From CAXBCP01 sp963977005 (GTDB lineage Bacteria > Pseudomonadota > Alphaproteobacteria > MPNO01 > UBA830): a stretch of 64,000 bases of DNA. Shown here in pieces: positions 16,365-25,996 of this stretch; the stretch's first letter is position 1; each line of letters starts with the position of its first letter. The translations under genes and the position numbers were made by a program. The stretch lies in assembly GCA_963977005.1 (NCBI GenBank), contig CAXBMQ010000006.1:1-64000 (forward strand), written 5' to 3'. The notes under the pieces are model-generated. The model was not told the origin of the DNA. It saw only the letters and a program-made list of their open reading frames with translations, and did no database searches.

Positions 16365-17153
16365 TTAACCGCCCTCTATCCGCACCCAGTCCACCAGCGC
16401 CCGTTCCGCCGGGGCCATGGCGTCGCGCGCATCCTCGTCGATCAGCATTGCCGGCATGTCGCGGAAATTCGAGACGTCGCGGTACCAGGCGCGGTGATAG
16501 GTACAATAGATGATGGGCCGCGGCGTACCGGACAGGTTGGCCATGCCGCCGTGGCTGATACGGCTGTCGAACAGGATGGCATCGCCGGGGTCGAGCTCGG
16601 GCGCGATACCGTCCGGCGTGTTCTCCACGTCCGGATCGCGGTGGGTGCCCGGGAAAAAGCGGGTGCTGCCGGTCGTCTCGTTCAAACCGACCAGCGGGAT
16701 CACCAGGGTAATGCTGTAGGGCGGCACACTGCTATCCAGCGCGATATCGCCGAACAGGCCTTCCTGATCGGCGTGCAGCCGCTGGGCCTTCGCGCCGGGC
16801 AGGGACGTGACCGCAACGTAGCTGCCGAGGATGACATCGTCGCCGAGTAGCGCGCTTACGATGCTCAATGCGGCGGGGTTGGCGAAAACGTCCGGCGCGG
16901 CGAAGGCGCCCGATACCGTCAGCGAAATCATCAGGCGCCTGTCGCCGACTTCCCTGATGTGATCGCCCGACGATGGCCGTCCGATGTGGCCGCATTGGGT
17001 CACGTACGCCGCCTGCAGCGCCGTGATTGTCTCCGGCGGCAGCAGGTTTTTCAGAACCAGCACGCCGGCATCGTTGAACCGGCCGGCGGCATGGGCGGCG
17101 ACGGGGCCGGGCAGCGTCCCCGGCATGTCTGCCTTCAGGACCGGTATCTTCAT
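16365..17153 (-). CDS. phytanoyl-CoA dioxygenase (PhyH) family Fe(II)/2-oxoglutarate oxygenase
   Basis: The 262-residue protein has the metal triad of the family: His-x-Asp in LHADQEG (middle of the protein) and a distal His in ISHGGMANLSG, followed by Arg in TPRPIIYCTYHR, which should bind the 2-oxoglutarate carboxylate. Members hydroxylate small carboxylates, ectoine, phosphonates or acyl chains. It starts 5 nt after the stop of the D-aminoacylase-like gene, on the same strand, and probably acts in the same pathway. The open frame continues upstream to 17429 but only as a shadow of that neighbour. The substrate is unknown. Confidence 0.88.
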   Translation of the reverse strand: MKIPVLKADMPGTLPGPVAAHAAGRFNDAGVLVLKNLLPPETITALQAAYVTQCGHIGRPSSGDHIREVGDRRLMISLTVSGAFAAPDVFANPAALSIVSALLGDDVILGSYVAVTSLPGAKAQRLHADQEGLFGDIALDSSVPPYSITLVIPLVGLNETTGSTRFFPGTHRDPDVENTPDGIAPELDPGDAILFDSRISHGGMANLSGTPRPIIYCTYHRAWYRDVSNFRDMPAMLIDEDARDAMAPAERALVDWVRIEGG

Positions 17154-17158
17154 CCCGG

Positions 17159-18778
17159 TCAGACCGCCGGGGCAGGGGTGTGGAAATCGGTCTGGCGGCG
17201 CAGCGTGCGCCCCGCAAGGGCGCCGGTATGTTCGCCGTCGCGCAGCACGGTGACGCCGTTGACGATGACCTGGTCGATTCCGGCGGCGAACTGGTGGGGG
17301 TCGTCGTAGGTTGCCCGCTCGGCGACGGTGAACGGGTCGAAGATCGTGATATCGGCGGCATTGCCTGCGCGCAGCACGCCGCGGTCTTTGAGACCGAGTG
17401 CCCGGGCCGACGCGCCGGTCATCTTCCACAGCGCTGTGTGCAACGGCAGCAGTTCCTCGTCCCGCGCGTATTGGCCGAGCACTTTGGCAAAGGTGCCGTA
17501 AAACCGTGGATGCGGCTTGCCCTGGCCCGTCGTGCCATAGGGCGCGACAGAGTTACCGTCCGAGCCGATCATCACGTCACCTGAGCGGACGAAATCCTTC
17601 ACGTCGTCCTCGGAGATCGAACCGACCAGCACGCGGGTCTGGCCGCGATCCTCGACGATGTAGTCCAGCGCCGCCTCAAGCCCGTCGATATTCCGTTCCG
17701 CCGCGAGATCGGCGATGGTGCGCCCGGCAAATTGCGGCATGTCGGGCGAGATCGAGATCCGGATCGCGTCCCAGTCGGGAATGCGGCCGAAATTGTTGAG
17801 CCCTTCGGCGTCGATCGCCGCGCGCAGCCGGTCCCGCACGGGCGCATCGGCCAGCCGGGCAATCATCGCGTCGACGCCGCCTTCCTGCAGCCAGGGCGGG
17901 AACAGGTTCTTCAGCGGGTTGCTGGCCGCGGTGTAGGGATAGATGTCGCAGTCGATCGGCACGCCTGCCCGGCGCGCATCGGCGAGCAGGTCCATCGCTT
18001 TCGCCGCGCCACCCCAGTTATCGGTGCCCGACAGTTTCATATGGACGATCTGGACATGCACGCGGATCTGTTCGGCGAACTCCATCGCTTCCTGCACCGA
18101 ATCGTAGACCGTGTTGCCCTCGTCGCGTAGGTGGGTGAAATAGCGTGCGCCCTCGGCCGACAGGGTGCGTCCGAGGGCGACCATTTCCTCGACATCGGAA
18201 TAGGACCCCGGCGCGGTAAACAGGCCCGACGACATGCCGAGCGCGCCGGCGGCCAGTGCCTCGATCAGCAACACCCGCATATGTTCAAGCTCCGCCGGGG
18301 TCGGCGGGCGGTCTTCCATGCCCATGGCCATCAGGCGCAGCGTGTTGTGGCCGACCAGATGCACCGTGTTCACCGACAGCGGCGGGTACCGGTCCAGATA
18401 GTCTGCGAAATTCGTTGCGCGAAAGGTAAGCCACGGCGCGCTCGGGCTCAGGTAGTCGGCGAGGGCGTCGACCTTGTCCGGCAGGGCCGGTGCGCAGGAA
18501 TAGCCGCAATGGCCGATCACTTCGGTGGTCACCCCCTGGCGGATCTTGCTTTCCGCCTGCGGCATCAGCGGCAGGGTCCAGTCGGAATGGGTTTTGATAT
18601 CGATAAAGCCGGGCGCGACGACTTTGCCCGACGCATCGATCACCTCGGCGCCGCTGGTGGGAATGTCGCGGCCGATCCCGGCGATCCGCCCGCCGTCGAT
18701 TGCAATATCGGCCTCGACCCCCGGCGCACCGGTACCGTCGATCACATGGCCGCCGCGGATGACCGCGGCGTCGTTCAC
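17159..18778 (-). CDS. D-aminoacylase / N-acyl-D-amino-acid deacylase family amidohydrolase
   Basis: This is a TIM-barrel metal-dependent hydrolase of 539 residues in the N-acyl-D-amino-acid deacylase subgroup. Landmarks are APGFIDIKTHSDWT near 55-68, IGHCGYS near 89 (the metal-bridging Cys) and HMKLSG near 245, with the catalytic Asp in IGSDGNS near 412. The usual first barrel motif is H-x-H, but here Lys stands in place of the first His (KTHSD). Its start overlaps the stop of the upstream AMP-ligase gene by 4 nt. The family removes acyl groups from D-amino acids, but the subgroup is broad. Confidence 0.85.
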   Translation of the reverse strand: MNDAAVIRGGHVIDGTGAPGVEADIAIDGGRIAGIGRDIPTSGAEVIDASGKVVAPGFIDIKTHSDWTLPLMPQAESKIRQGVTTEVIGHCGYSCAPALPDKVDALADYLSPSAPWLTFRATNFADYLDRYPPLSVNTVHLVGHNTLRLMAMGMEDRPPTPAELEHMRVLLIEALAAGALGMSSGLFTAPGSYSDVEEMVALGRTLSAEGARYFTHLRDEGNTVYDSVQEAMEFAEQIRVHVQIVHMKLSGTDNWGGAAKAMDLLADARRAGVPIDCDIYPYTAASNPLKNLFPPWLQEGGVDAMIARLADAPVRDRLRAAIDAEGLNNFGRIPDWDAIRISISPDMPQFAGRTIADLAAERNIDGLEAALDYIVEDRGQTRVLVGSISEDDVKDFVRSGDVMIGSDGNSVAPYGTTGQGKPHPRFYGTFAKVLGQYARDEELLPLHTALWKMTGASARALGLKDRGVLRAGNAADITIFDPFTVAERATYDDPHQFAAGIDQVIVNGVTVLRDGEHTGALAGRTLRRQTDFHTPAPAV

Positions 18779-20352
18779 GACGCCTTCCCCGGGTGCGTTC
18801 CGGTCCAGATGTCTTTCATCGCGTTGCGGTCGACCTTTCCCCGCGCATTGCGGGCGATGGACTCCGTGACGATGATGTCGGCCGGTTGCTTGAAATCGGG
18901 CAGCAGGGCGGCGCAGTGCCGGGCGATGTCATCCGCCGACAGGGACCGCCCGGTACGGGGCACGGCATAACAGACGACGGCTTCGCCATAGATGGAATCC
19001 GGCACGCCGATGGTGCAGACCTCCATCACGTCTTCATGCTGCATGACGATATTGTCGATCTCCAGCGGCGCGATGTTGACGCCGCCGCGGATGATCAGTT
19101 CCTTGGCGCGTCCCGTGATCCGAAGATAGCCGTCATCGTCGAGGACGCCCAGATCGCCGGTTTTCAACCGTTTGCCGCGCACCGGCTCGATGCCGCCGTC
19201 GGGATTGAGGTAGGCGGTCGCATTCTGCGGGCCGCCGATTTCGATCTCGCCTTCGGTGCCGGGCGGCGCCGGCTTGCCGTCTTCATCGATGATGACAAGG
19301 TTCTGGCCGATGCCCGGCTTGCCGACACTGCCGATGCGGCGGGCCAGGTGATGATTGCCGGCCACCGTGCCGCCTTCGCTCATACCGTAATGCTGGATCA
19401 GCTTGATGCCGTATGTCTGCTCGAACCGGCGATGCTGTTCTTCCATCAGCGGCGCGGTGCTGCAGCTCATGAATTCGAGGGTTTCCAGAGACCCCGTCTC
19501 TTCGTCTGCGGGCCGGTCGAGCAGCATGTTCACCACGGCCGGGATGCCGATTGCCTTGGTGATACGGTAATCGCGGATCCAGCCGAACAGCCGGCTGAAC
19601 GAGAATTTCGGGGCGAATACAACGCAGCCGCCGCCGAACAGCAGGGGCTGCAGGACGATCTGGTGCGACGACGACCACGAGAACGACCGGTATTCGAGCA
19701 CCCGGTCGTCCCCGGTCAGGCCCCACAGATACGCTGTCTGCGCGCCGATCGCGTTGTAATTGCCGAAACTGTGAATCACGCCCTTCGGCCGGTCGGTCGT
19801 GCCGGAGGTGAAGCAGATGACCGCGGCATCGTCCATGGTGGAGACTTCGTCGGGTTCGGTATCGCCGTCATACGCGTTCAGCGCTTCGAACAGCCCGCCG
19901 TCGGCCGCCGCTGTCCCGTCCGGGTCGGCGGCCCCGAAGGGGATCCAGGTCCCGGGAGCGGTTTTCCGGATGTCCGCAAGGTCGAGCGCGTCGTGCCACA
20001 GCACGATTTTCGGCGAGAGCCGGTCGATAATCTCCGACATGTGGTGCGCATTGATATCGACATTTACGGTGCAGAACGTTGCCCCGTGGCGCTGGATACC
20101 GAAATAGAGAATCAGGTTTTCGAGCGAATTGTCGGTCAGGACCAGCACCCGGTCGTTCGCGCCGATCTTCCGTTCATGCAGCCATGCCGAGAGCTTGTTG
20201 GTGATCCGGTATAGCTGGCGCCATGTCAGCGCGGTGTGCTGGTCGATGGCGACGAGGCAGTCCTGGTCGGGCGCACGCCCGGCATGCTCGCGGATCATTG
20301 ACAGAACGCTGCGATAGCCGGTTTCCGGTGCGGGGGGGACGATGTCTGACAT
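18775..20352 (-). CDS. AMP-forming acyl-CoA synthetase (ANL superfamily)
   Basis: This ligase of 525 residues activates a carboxylic acid as acyl-AMP and transfers it to CoA. The phosphate-binding motif is ICFTSGTTDRPKG near 185-197, the A5 motif is YGMSEGG near 326, the A7 motif is KTGDLG and the hinge/A8 region is ITGRAKELIIRGGVNI. The catalytic Lys of the A10 motif is in NARGKVDR near the C-terminus. It is the upstream member of an overlapping minus-strand trio with the D-aminoacylase-like and PhyH genes. The acid it uses cannot be told from sequence. Confidence 0.88.
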   Translation of the reverse strand: MSDIVPPAPETGYRSVLSMIREHAGRAPDQDCLVAIDQHTALTWRQLYRITNKLSAWLHERKIGANDRVLVLTDNSLENLILYFGIQRHGATFCTVNVDINAHHMSEIIDRLSPKIVLWHDALDLADIRKTAPGTWIPFGAADPDGTAAADGGLFEALNAYDGDTEPDEVSTMDDAAVICFTSGTTDRPKGVIHSFGNYNAIGAQTAYLWGLTGDDRVLEYRSFSWSSSHQIVLQPLLFGGGCVVFAPKFSFSRLFGWIRDYRITKAIGIPAVVNMLLDRPADEETGSLETLEFMSCSTAPLMEEQHRRFEQTYGIKLIQHYGMSEGGTVAGNHHLARRIGSVGKPGIGQNLVIIDEDGKPAPPGTEGEIEIGGPQNATAYLNPDGGIEPVRGKRLKTGDLGVLDDDGYLRITGRAKELIIRGGVNIAPLEIDNIVMQHEDVMEVCTIGVPDSIYGEAVVCYAVPRTGRSLSADDIARHCAALLPDFKQPADIIVTESIARNARGKVDRNAMKDIWTGTHPGKAS

Positions 20353-20405
20353 TTGCCTGTTCTGCGTCCTTTCAGTCTTTCCAGTCTTCGGTTTTCAGGT
20401 CGCGA

Positions 20406-21299
20406 CTACGGGGCCGTGCCCGGCCGGGCCGCCCGTGCGGCCCTGCGCGCCCGTCCTTCACGGTAAACGATATAGTAGGATGCGCCAAAAATCACGGCGG
20501 CACCGATCCAGGTCCACAGGTCGGGAAATTCCGAAAACATGATCCAGCCGATCGCCGTGGCGAAAATCATCCGCGAGAACTGGAACGGCTGCACGATCCG
20601 CGCATCCGCGGCAGATACCGCCCGGGTAAAACAGTACCCGCCGATACTGCTGACGACGCCGACACCGATGATCAGCGGCCATTGGGCGGCCGTCGGCGTC
20701 ACCCAGACAAAGACGGTGGGGATGAGCGCCAGGGGCAGCATGCCAATATTGGTCCACAGCGTGATGGCTTCGGCATTGTCCCTGCGTGACAGGATCTTGA
20801 TTGTGGTGTTCGACCCGGCCGACAGGCACGCCGCGGTGATTGCCCCCATGGCGGCGAGTGTGATTTCGATGATACCCGGCCGCATGACGATCAGCGTGCC
20901 GACAAACCCGACGAATACCGCCGCCCAGCTGTGGGTATCGGCTTTTTGCCTCAGGAACAGGACGGCAAGCAGAATGGTGAAAAGCGGGATGGTGTATTGC
21001 AGCGCGTAGACGTCCGCCAGCGGCATCCGGGCAAGGGCGTAGAACAGAAAGACCATCGCGCAGAACGCGAACAGAATGCGCATGCCGTAAAAGGGCAGCT
21101 GGCTTCGGTCCGGCAGGCCGACGCCCTGGCGGCGCACGATGGGGATCAGCACGACCATGGCGATCAGGTTGCGGAAGAAAACCAGCTCGAACGTGGGTAT
21201 TTCGCCCGCCAGTTCGCGGACCATCGCCCCCGAAATGGAACTGATAAGTGTCGCCATGCACATCCAGAAGATGCCGGCGGCGGCCCCGGTTTTGAGCAT
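20406..21299 (-). CDS. EamA-family (DMT superfamily) permease
   Basis: This inner-membrane transporter of 297 residues should have ten helices arranged as two EamA repeats of about 140 residues each. The first repeat ends near GTLIVMRPG and the second in WTWIGAAVIFGASYYIVYREG. Such proteins export amino acids, purines or drugs, but no substrate can be inferred. It lies 53 nt upstream of the acyl-CoA ligase on the same strand and may be the first gene of that unit. The C-terminal tail is Arg/Ala-rich, as the positive-inside rule predicts. Confidence 0.88.
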   Translation of the reverse strand: MLKTGAAAGIFWMCMATLISSISGAMVRELAGEIPTFELVFFRNLIAMVVLIPIVRRQGVGLPDRSQLPFYGMRILFAFCAMVFLFYALARMPLADVYALQYTIPLFTILLAVLFLRQKADTHSWAAVFVGFVGTLIVMRPGIIEITLAAMGAITAACLSAGSNTTIKILSRRDNAEAITLWTNIGMLPLALIPTVFVWVTPTAAQWPLIIGVGVVSSIGGYCFTRAVSAADARIVQPFQFSRMIFATAIGWIMFSEFPDLWTWIGAAVIFGASYYIVYREGRARRAARAARPGTAP

Positions 21300-21538
21300 T
21301 GATGTCCCGTGTTTATTCTTGCTTGGGCTCAGACTATCAGAATCTAAAGCGCCAGCAGAGGGCTACAGGCGACCGGCTCTGCATTTGCCCCCGATCGGCG
21401 ATGGCCTTTCCAGAAAACGGATATCCAACGAGGGCCGGCAGGGCGCGGGCGATAGCGCGCCGGCACCCCGGTCTTGTCCGCAGTATCATCGTTATTGCCT
21501 CTTAGCGCTTTGAATCCGGCATGCTATACGCTGGGTCC

Positions 21539-23224
21539 ATGAACACAGAAGACACCGCTGCCCCTGAAGAGGCGCATGATTTCATCCGTGACCGGATTCG
21601 CGAAGATCTTGCGAACGGTACGGTCGATGCCCTGGTGACGCGATTTCCGCCGGAACCCAACGGGTACCTTCATATCGGCCATGCGAAGTCGATCTGCCTG
21701 AATTTCGGCGTCGCCCGGGAATTCGGCGGGCGCTGCAACCTGCGTTTCGACGACACCAACCCGGCCAAGGAAGACCAGGAATTCATCGATGCCATTCAGG
21801 CCGACGTGAAGTGGCTCGATGTCGGCTGGGATGGCGAGGTCAAATACGCGTCCGATAACTTCGCGAAGCTGTACGAATGGGCCGAGCATCTCATCGGCGC
21901 AGGTCTCGCCTATGTGGACGACCTGTCCGCCGAAGAGATACGCGAATACCGAGGAACCCTGACGGAGCCGGGCCGCGCGAGCCCCCACCGGGACCGCAGC
22001 GTCGACGAAAACCTCGACCTGTTCCGGCGCATGCGGGCCGGTGAATTCGAGGACGGCGCGCGCGTGTTACGGGCCAAGATCGACATGGCGTCGGGCAATA
22101 TCAATCTGCGCGACCCGGTTCTGTACCGTATCGCGCGCGCCGCGCATCCGCGCACCGGCGATACGTGGTGCATCTATCCGACCTACGATTTCGCCCACGG
22201 CCAGACCGACGCGATGGAAGGCATTACCCATTCGCTGTGTACGCTGGAATTCGCGGATCACCGCCCGCTTTACGACTGGCTGATCGAAAACCTGCCGGTC
22301 CCGTCGCGGCCGCGGCAGTATGAATTTTCGCGTCTCAACATGACGCATACCGTGCTGTCCAAGCGGATTCTGACGCGGCTGGTCGCGGACGGGCATGTCG
22401 CCGGCTGGGACGATCCGCGCATGCCCACGGTATCGGGGCTGCGCCGCCGTGGCGTGCCGGCATCGGCAATCCGCGATTTTATCGGCCGGCTGTCGATCTC
22501 GAAGAACGAGGGGACGGTCGAGGCCGCGATGCTCGAACACTGCATCCGCGATCCTCTGAACGATTCCGCGCTGCGCCGCATGGCGGTGCTGCGGCCGCTG
22601 AAGGTCGTGATCGAGAATTACCCCGAAGGCCAGATCGAAGAGGTCGATGCGGTCAACAATCCGCGCGACGAGACGGCGGGGACACGCAAGGTGCCGTTCA
22701 GCCGCGAGATATATGTCGAACGCGACGACTTCATGGAAGACGCGCCGAAGAAATTCTTCCGGCTCAGCCCGGGTCGCGAAGTCCGTCTGCGGGCCGCCTA
22801 TTTCGTCACCTGCACGGATGTCATCAAGGACGATGCGGGCAACGTGATCGAGCTGCGCTGCACTTACGATCCCGAAACCCGCGGGGGGGATTCGCCCGAC
22901 GGGCGCAAGGTGAAGGGCACGTTGCACTGGGTGTCGGCGCAGCATGCGATCGACGCCGAGGTGCGGCTCTACAGCCCGCTTTTCGCGGATGAAAATCCCG
23001 GTGCGGCGGATGATGTCCTGTCGGTCCTCAACCCCGACTCGCTTGAAACGCTTACCGGCTGCAAGCTGGAACCCGTGCTGGCGGCCGTGCCGGCCGGCGA
23101 GGTCGTTCAGTTCGAGAGGCTCGGCTATTTCTGTACCGATCCGGATGCAACCGCCGATAGCCCGGTATTCAATCGCACGGTGGGTTTGCGCGATTCGTTT
23201 GCCAGGGCGATGGCCAGGGGCTGA
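21539..23224 (+). CDS. glnS: glutaminyl-tRNA synthetase
   Basis: This class I aminoacyl-tRNA synthetase charges tRNA-Gln in the cytoplasm. The 561 residues show the HIGH motif in PPEPNGYLHIGHAKS (about 34-48) and the KMSKS counterpart VLSKR near 278, with the GlnRS signature TVSGLRRRGVPASAIRDF following. The C-terminal anticodon-binding beta barrels are present. The start is placed at the ATG at 21539 (MNTEDTAAPEE); six upstream in-frame codons exist but add nothing conserved. Its presence implies direct Gln-tRNA charging. It is a single-gene unit. Confidence 0.95.
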   Translation: MNTEDTAAPEEAHDFIRDRIREDLANGTVDALVTRFPPEPNGYLHIGHAKSICLNFGVAREFGGRCNLRFDDTNPAKEDQEFIDAIQADVKWLDVGWDGEVKYASDNFAKLYEWAEHLIGAGLAYVDDLSAEEIREYRGTLTEPGRASPHRDRSVDENLDLFRRMRAGEFEDGARVLRAKIDMASGNINLRDPVLYRIARAAHPRTGDTWCIYPTYDFAHGQTDAMEGITHSLCTLEFADHRPLYDWLIENLPVPSRPRQYEFSRLNMTHTVLSKRILTRLVADGHVAGWDDPRMPTVSGLRRRGVPASAIRDFIGRLSISKNEGTVEAAMLEHCIRDPLNDSALRRMAVLRPLKVVIENYPEGQIEEVDAVNNPRDETAGTRKVPFSREIYVERDDFMEDAPKKFFRLSPGREVRLRAAYFVTCTDVIKDDAGNVIELRCTYDPETRGGDSPDGRKVKGTLHWVSAQHAIDAEVRLYSPLFADENPGAADDVLSVLNPDSLETLTGCKLEPVLAAVPAGEVVQFERLGYFCTDPDATADSPVFNRTVGLRDSFARAMARG

Positions 23225-23362
23225 CAGCGGTTCCCTGTCCGCCGATTGTCCGGCATTTGACCCCGGGCGGCAGGTGTAAGAGACTTTTTCCGACTAATGA
23301 CGGTCGGGGCGGTGCAAACGGACTTTTGCAGCGCTCTGTAATTTCAATGTCGGGAGGAACCA

Positions 23363-24394
23363 ATGAAACAGTTTCGGATTGCGGCCTCGGTCGCCGTGTT
23401 CGCCGCAACGGCGACGATGGGGCTTTCAGCGCTCGCCCAGTCGGTCGAGGATTTCTACAAAGGCAAGACCATCACCATCACCGCCGCGACCGGTGCCGGC
23501 GCCACCTATGGCGTGCATGGCCGCCTGCTGGCCGAGACGATGAAGAAATATATCCCCGGCAACCCCAATATCATCATGCAGTTCATGCCGGGCGGTGGCG
23601 GCGCCAAGATGTCCAACTACATGTACAACGTGGCACCGCGCGACGGTACGCATATCGGGTTTCCGCTTAAATACATTGCCGTCAACCAGGCGCTGGGCCG
23701 CAAGGGGCTGAAATACGACGCGGCGAAATTCAACTATATCGGCAGCCTCGGCCCCATCAACAGCGTCGTCGCCATGCTGAAGGACAAGTCGCCCGTCGCG
23801 ACTCTCGACGAAGCCATGACGAAAGAATCCGTAATGGCCTCGACCGGTAAAAGCTCGGAGACCTTCATCACGCCGACCCTGATGAACAACCTGCTCGGCA
23901 CCAAGTTCAAGATCGTGACCGGGTATCGCGGCATGAAGGGCGTCGAGCTTGCCATGGCCAAGGGCGAGGCCCACGGCCGCGCGGGCGCCTGGGACAGCCT
24001 GAAAGCGGGTCAGCCCGAATGGCTGGCACAGAACAAGGTCGCGCTGATCGCGCTCAGCGGGCTTGCCCGCAACTGGGACCTGCCCAACGTGCCGACCCTG
24101 CTCGAGCTTGCGAAGAAGCCCGAGGACAAGGCCGTCCTCAGCTTCTTCGGAAACGGCAATGCTGTCGGCTGGCTTTTCCTCACGCCGCCCGGCGTGCCTG
24201 CCGACCGCGTCGCCGCGCTGCGCACCGCTTTCGACAAAACGGTGAAAGACCCGGCCTACCTGGCGGCCGTTGCCGGCCGCAAGCTGGATGTGAAGCCGGT
24301 TTCCGGCGCCGAGGTGACGAAGCTGATCAACGATACGCTGGCGGTTACACCGGCGCAGCTCAATAGCATCCGGGCGGCGATGGGTCTGAAATAG
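23363..24394 (+). CDS. tripartite tricarboxylate transporter (TctC/Bug) substrate-binding protein
   Basis: This periplasmic receptor has 343 residues, with a signal peptide of about 25 residues ending Ala-Leu-Ala-Gln. The Bug-type fold follows: FYKGKTITI strand, PGNPNIIMQFMPGGGGAKMSNYMYN, and a later PPGVPADRVAALRTAFDKT segment. Binding targets are usually carboxylates. GGGAGG stands 11 nt upstream of the ATG. The membrane subunits TctA/TctB are not in the neighbourhood, so it is an orphan receptor here. It is convergent with the UbiD gene. Confidence 0.9.
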   Translation: MKQFRIAASVAVFAATATMGLSALAQSVEDFYKGKTITITAATGAGATYGVHGRLLAETMKKYIPGNPNIIMQFMPGGGGAKMSNYMYNVAPRDGTHIGFPLKYIAVNQALGRKGLKYDAAKFNYIGSLGPINSVVAMLKDKSPVATLDEAMTKESVMASTGKSSETFITPTLMNNLLGTKFKIVTGYRGMKGVELAMAKGEAHGRAGAWDSLKAGQPEWLAQNKVALIALSGLARNWDLPNVPTLLELAKKPEDKAVLSFFGNGNAVGWLFLTPPGVPADRVAALRTAFDKTVKDPAYLAAVAGRKLDVKPVSGAEVTKLINDTLAVTPAQLNSIRAAMGLK

Positions 24395-24427
24395 GCCAGC
24401 CGCGGAGACGCGACCGGGGCCGGCGGG

Positions 24428-25915
24428 TCAGTCTTCCGCCGGCCCCAGCAACCAGCCGAATTTTTCACGGGCGCGGCGGGCGACCTCGGCGGAGGGCTTG
24501 ATCGATTTCGAAAACCGGTCGCGCCAGTGGAACGGTATGCAGGCATCGACGATCATGCGCGAATTGGTCAGATTGCCCTTCGCGCGTTCGTCCGGATGGA
24601 CCCGCGGATCCGCCGGCGATGTGCGGCCGCCCCGGATAAAATCGGTCGAGCTCGCCGGATCGGACCGCGTCAGTGCGGCGGCGATCAGGTCGTCCAGGCT
24701 GGTCACATCGACATCGTCATCGACCACGATCACCCATTTGTTGCTATAGGCGCCGGCCTGGCACTGGCTCGCAATGTGCCCGGCCTGTTTGGCGTGACCG
24801 GGATAGCGCTGTTTGATGGCAACGCCCAGCAGCATGCGCGATCCCCCCACCTCATGCGCCCAGACCGCCGTGACGTCCGGCACGCCCGCGGCCACGATAT
24901 TTTTATGCACCAGCGCCGAGCGCGTGACGGCGCGGAACCGGGAATACTCATCCGGCAGGCTCTGCGGCGGAAAACCGAGGATGACCGGGTCGTTGCGATA
25001 GTGAACGGCGACGACGTCCGTCAGCGGGCGCACGCGCCCCGGTTCGGTATAGGTCCCGGTCCAGTCGCCAAACGGGCCTTCCGGAACGACGGCCTCGGGG
25101 TCGACGAAGCCTTCGAGGACGATCTCGGCGTTGGCCGGGAAGGGCAGGCCGGTGACGGGGCCGCGCACGAGTTCGAGCGGCTTGCCACGGATGCCGCCGA
25201 CAACGTCGAACTCGCTGATGCCGTCCGGGACCTCGCCACCGGCGATGAAGAATGTCATCGGATCGCCGCCGATCACCATGGCGACCGGCATTTTCTCGCC
25301 CCGCTCGATGTATTTTTCGTGATGACGCCGGCCGTGCTTTCCGGGCGCTGCGTTATACGTCACCGAGGTCGCATCGCGCATCATGATCCGGTAGCAGCCG
25401 AGATTGTACCAGCCGGTATCGATGTCCTGGGTGACGTTGTAGCTGCCGGTGCCGATATAGCGGCCGCCGTCGTCCTCGTGCCAGACAGGTGTCGGGAATT
25501 TCATGAGGTCCACAGCGTCGCCGCTGTCGGTGTTGTCGAACACCGGACCGGTATCGACGAAAACCGGCGGGACGAGGTTTGAGTCCGGGTTGTAGATATC
25601 CGCGAATGCGTTGCTGAGCGCGACCTTGTCGAGGCCTTCGGGGAACCCCAGTGTCATGTTCTTGCGGCGCGCGGCAAAGATGTTGGTCAGAAGCCGGAAC
25701 CCTGACGCACAGCCGGGCACATCATCGAAAAGCACGGCCGGCGAGTCGTCTGCATGGCTGACGACCTCGGCCGCCATGCCGATTTCCTCCTGCCAGCTCG
25801 CGCCGGACACGCGTCGCACTTCGCCGAGCCTGTCGGCTTCGGCGATCCATTCCCGCAGGTCTTCGTAGGGCAGATGATGCGTCCAGTTCCGGCGTGAATC
25901 TGCAGCGTCCGACAT
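24428..25915 (-). CDS. UbiD-family prenylated-FMN-dependent (de)carboxylase
   Basis: UbiD enzymes decarboxylate aromatic or unsaturated acids using prenylated FMN made by UbiX. The 495-residue protein has the family pattern: N-terminal LREWIAEADRLGEVRRV, central YNVTQDIDTGWYNLGCYRIMMRD in the cofactor site, the Glu of PEGPFGDWTGTY near 285, and a C-terminal domain with NSRMIVDACIPFHW. No UbiX partner lies next to it. It ends 33 nt from the convergent TctC-like gene. Substrate unknown; aromatic or heteroaromatic acids are plausible in this catabolic setting. Confidence 0.92.
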   Translation of the reverse strand: MSDAADSRRNWTHHLPYEDLREWIAEADRLGEVRRVSGASWQEEIGMAAEVVSHADDSPAVLFDDVPGCASGFRLLTNIFAARRKNMTLGFPEGLDKVALSNAFADIYNPDSNLVPPVFVDTGPVFDNTDSGDAVDLMKFPTPVWHEDDGGRYIGTGSYNVTQDIDTGWYNLGCYRIMMRDATSVTYNAAPGKHGRRHHEKYIERGEKMPVAMVIGGDPMTFFIAGGEVPDGISEFDVVGGIRGKPLELVRGPVTGLPFPANAEIVLEGFVDPEAVVPEGPFGDWTGTYTEPGRVRPLTDVVAVHYRNDPVILGFPPQSLPDEYSRFRAVTRSALVHKNIVAAGVPDVTAVWAHEVGGSRMLLGVAIKQRYPGHAKQAGHIASQCQAGAYSNKWVIVVDDDVDVTSLDDLIAAALTRSDPASSTDFIRGGRTSPADPRVHPDERAKGNLTNSRMIVDACIPFHWRDRFSKSIKPSAEVARRAREKFGWLLGPAED

Positions 25916-25996
25916 TCCGGCCTCCCGTTGCGCAGCGCCAAGGTTAGCGCAGCCGGGGAAAGGCGATCAATGCCGGGACCCGGCCTTTCGGCATAA

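Noticed and set aside
16365..17153. PhyH-family gene as PhnY partner of the PhnZ-like protein
   Set aside because: It is 5 kb away on the other strand and coupled to the D-aminoacylase-like gene instead. PhyH members have many substrates, so the link is not supported.
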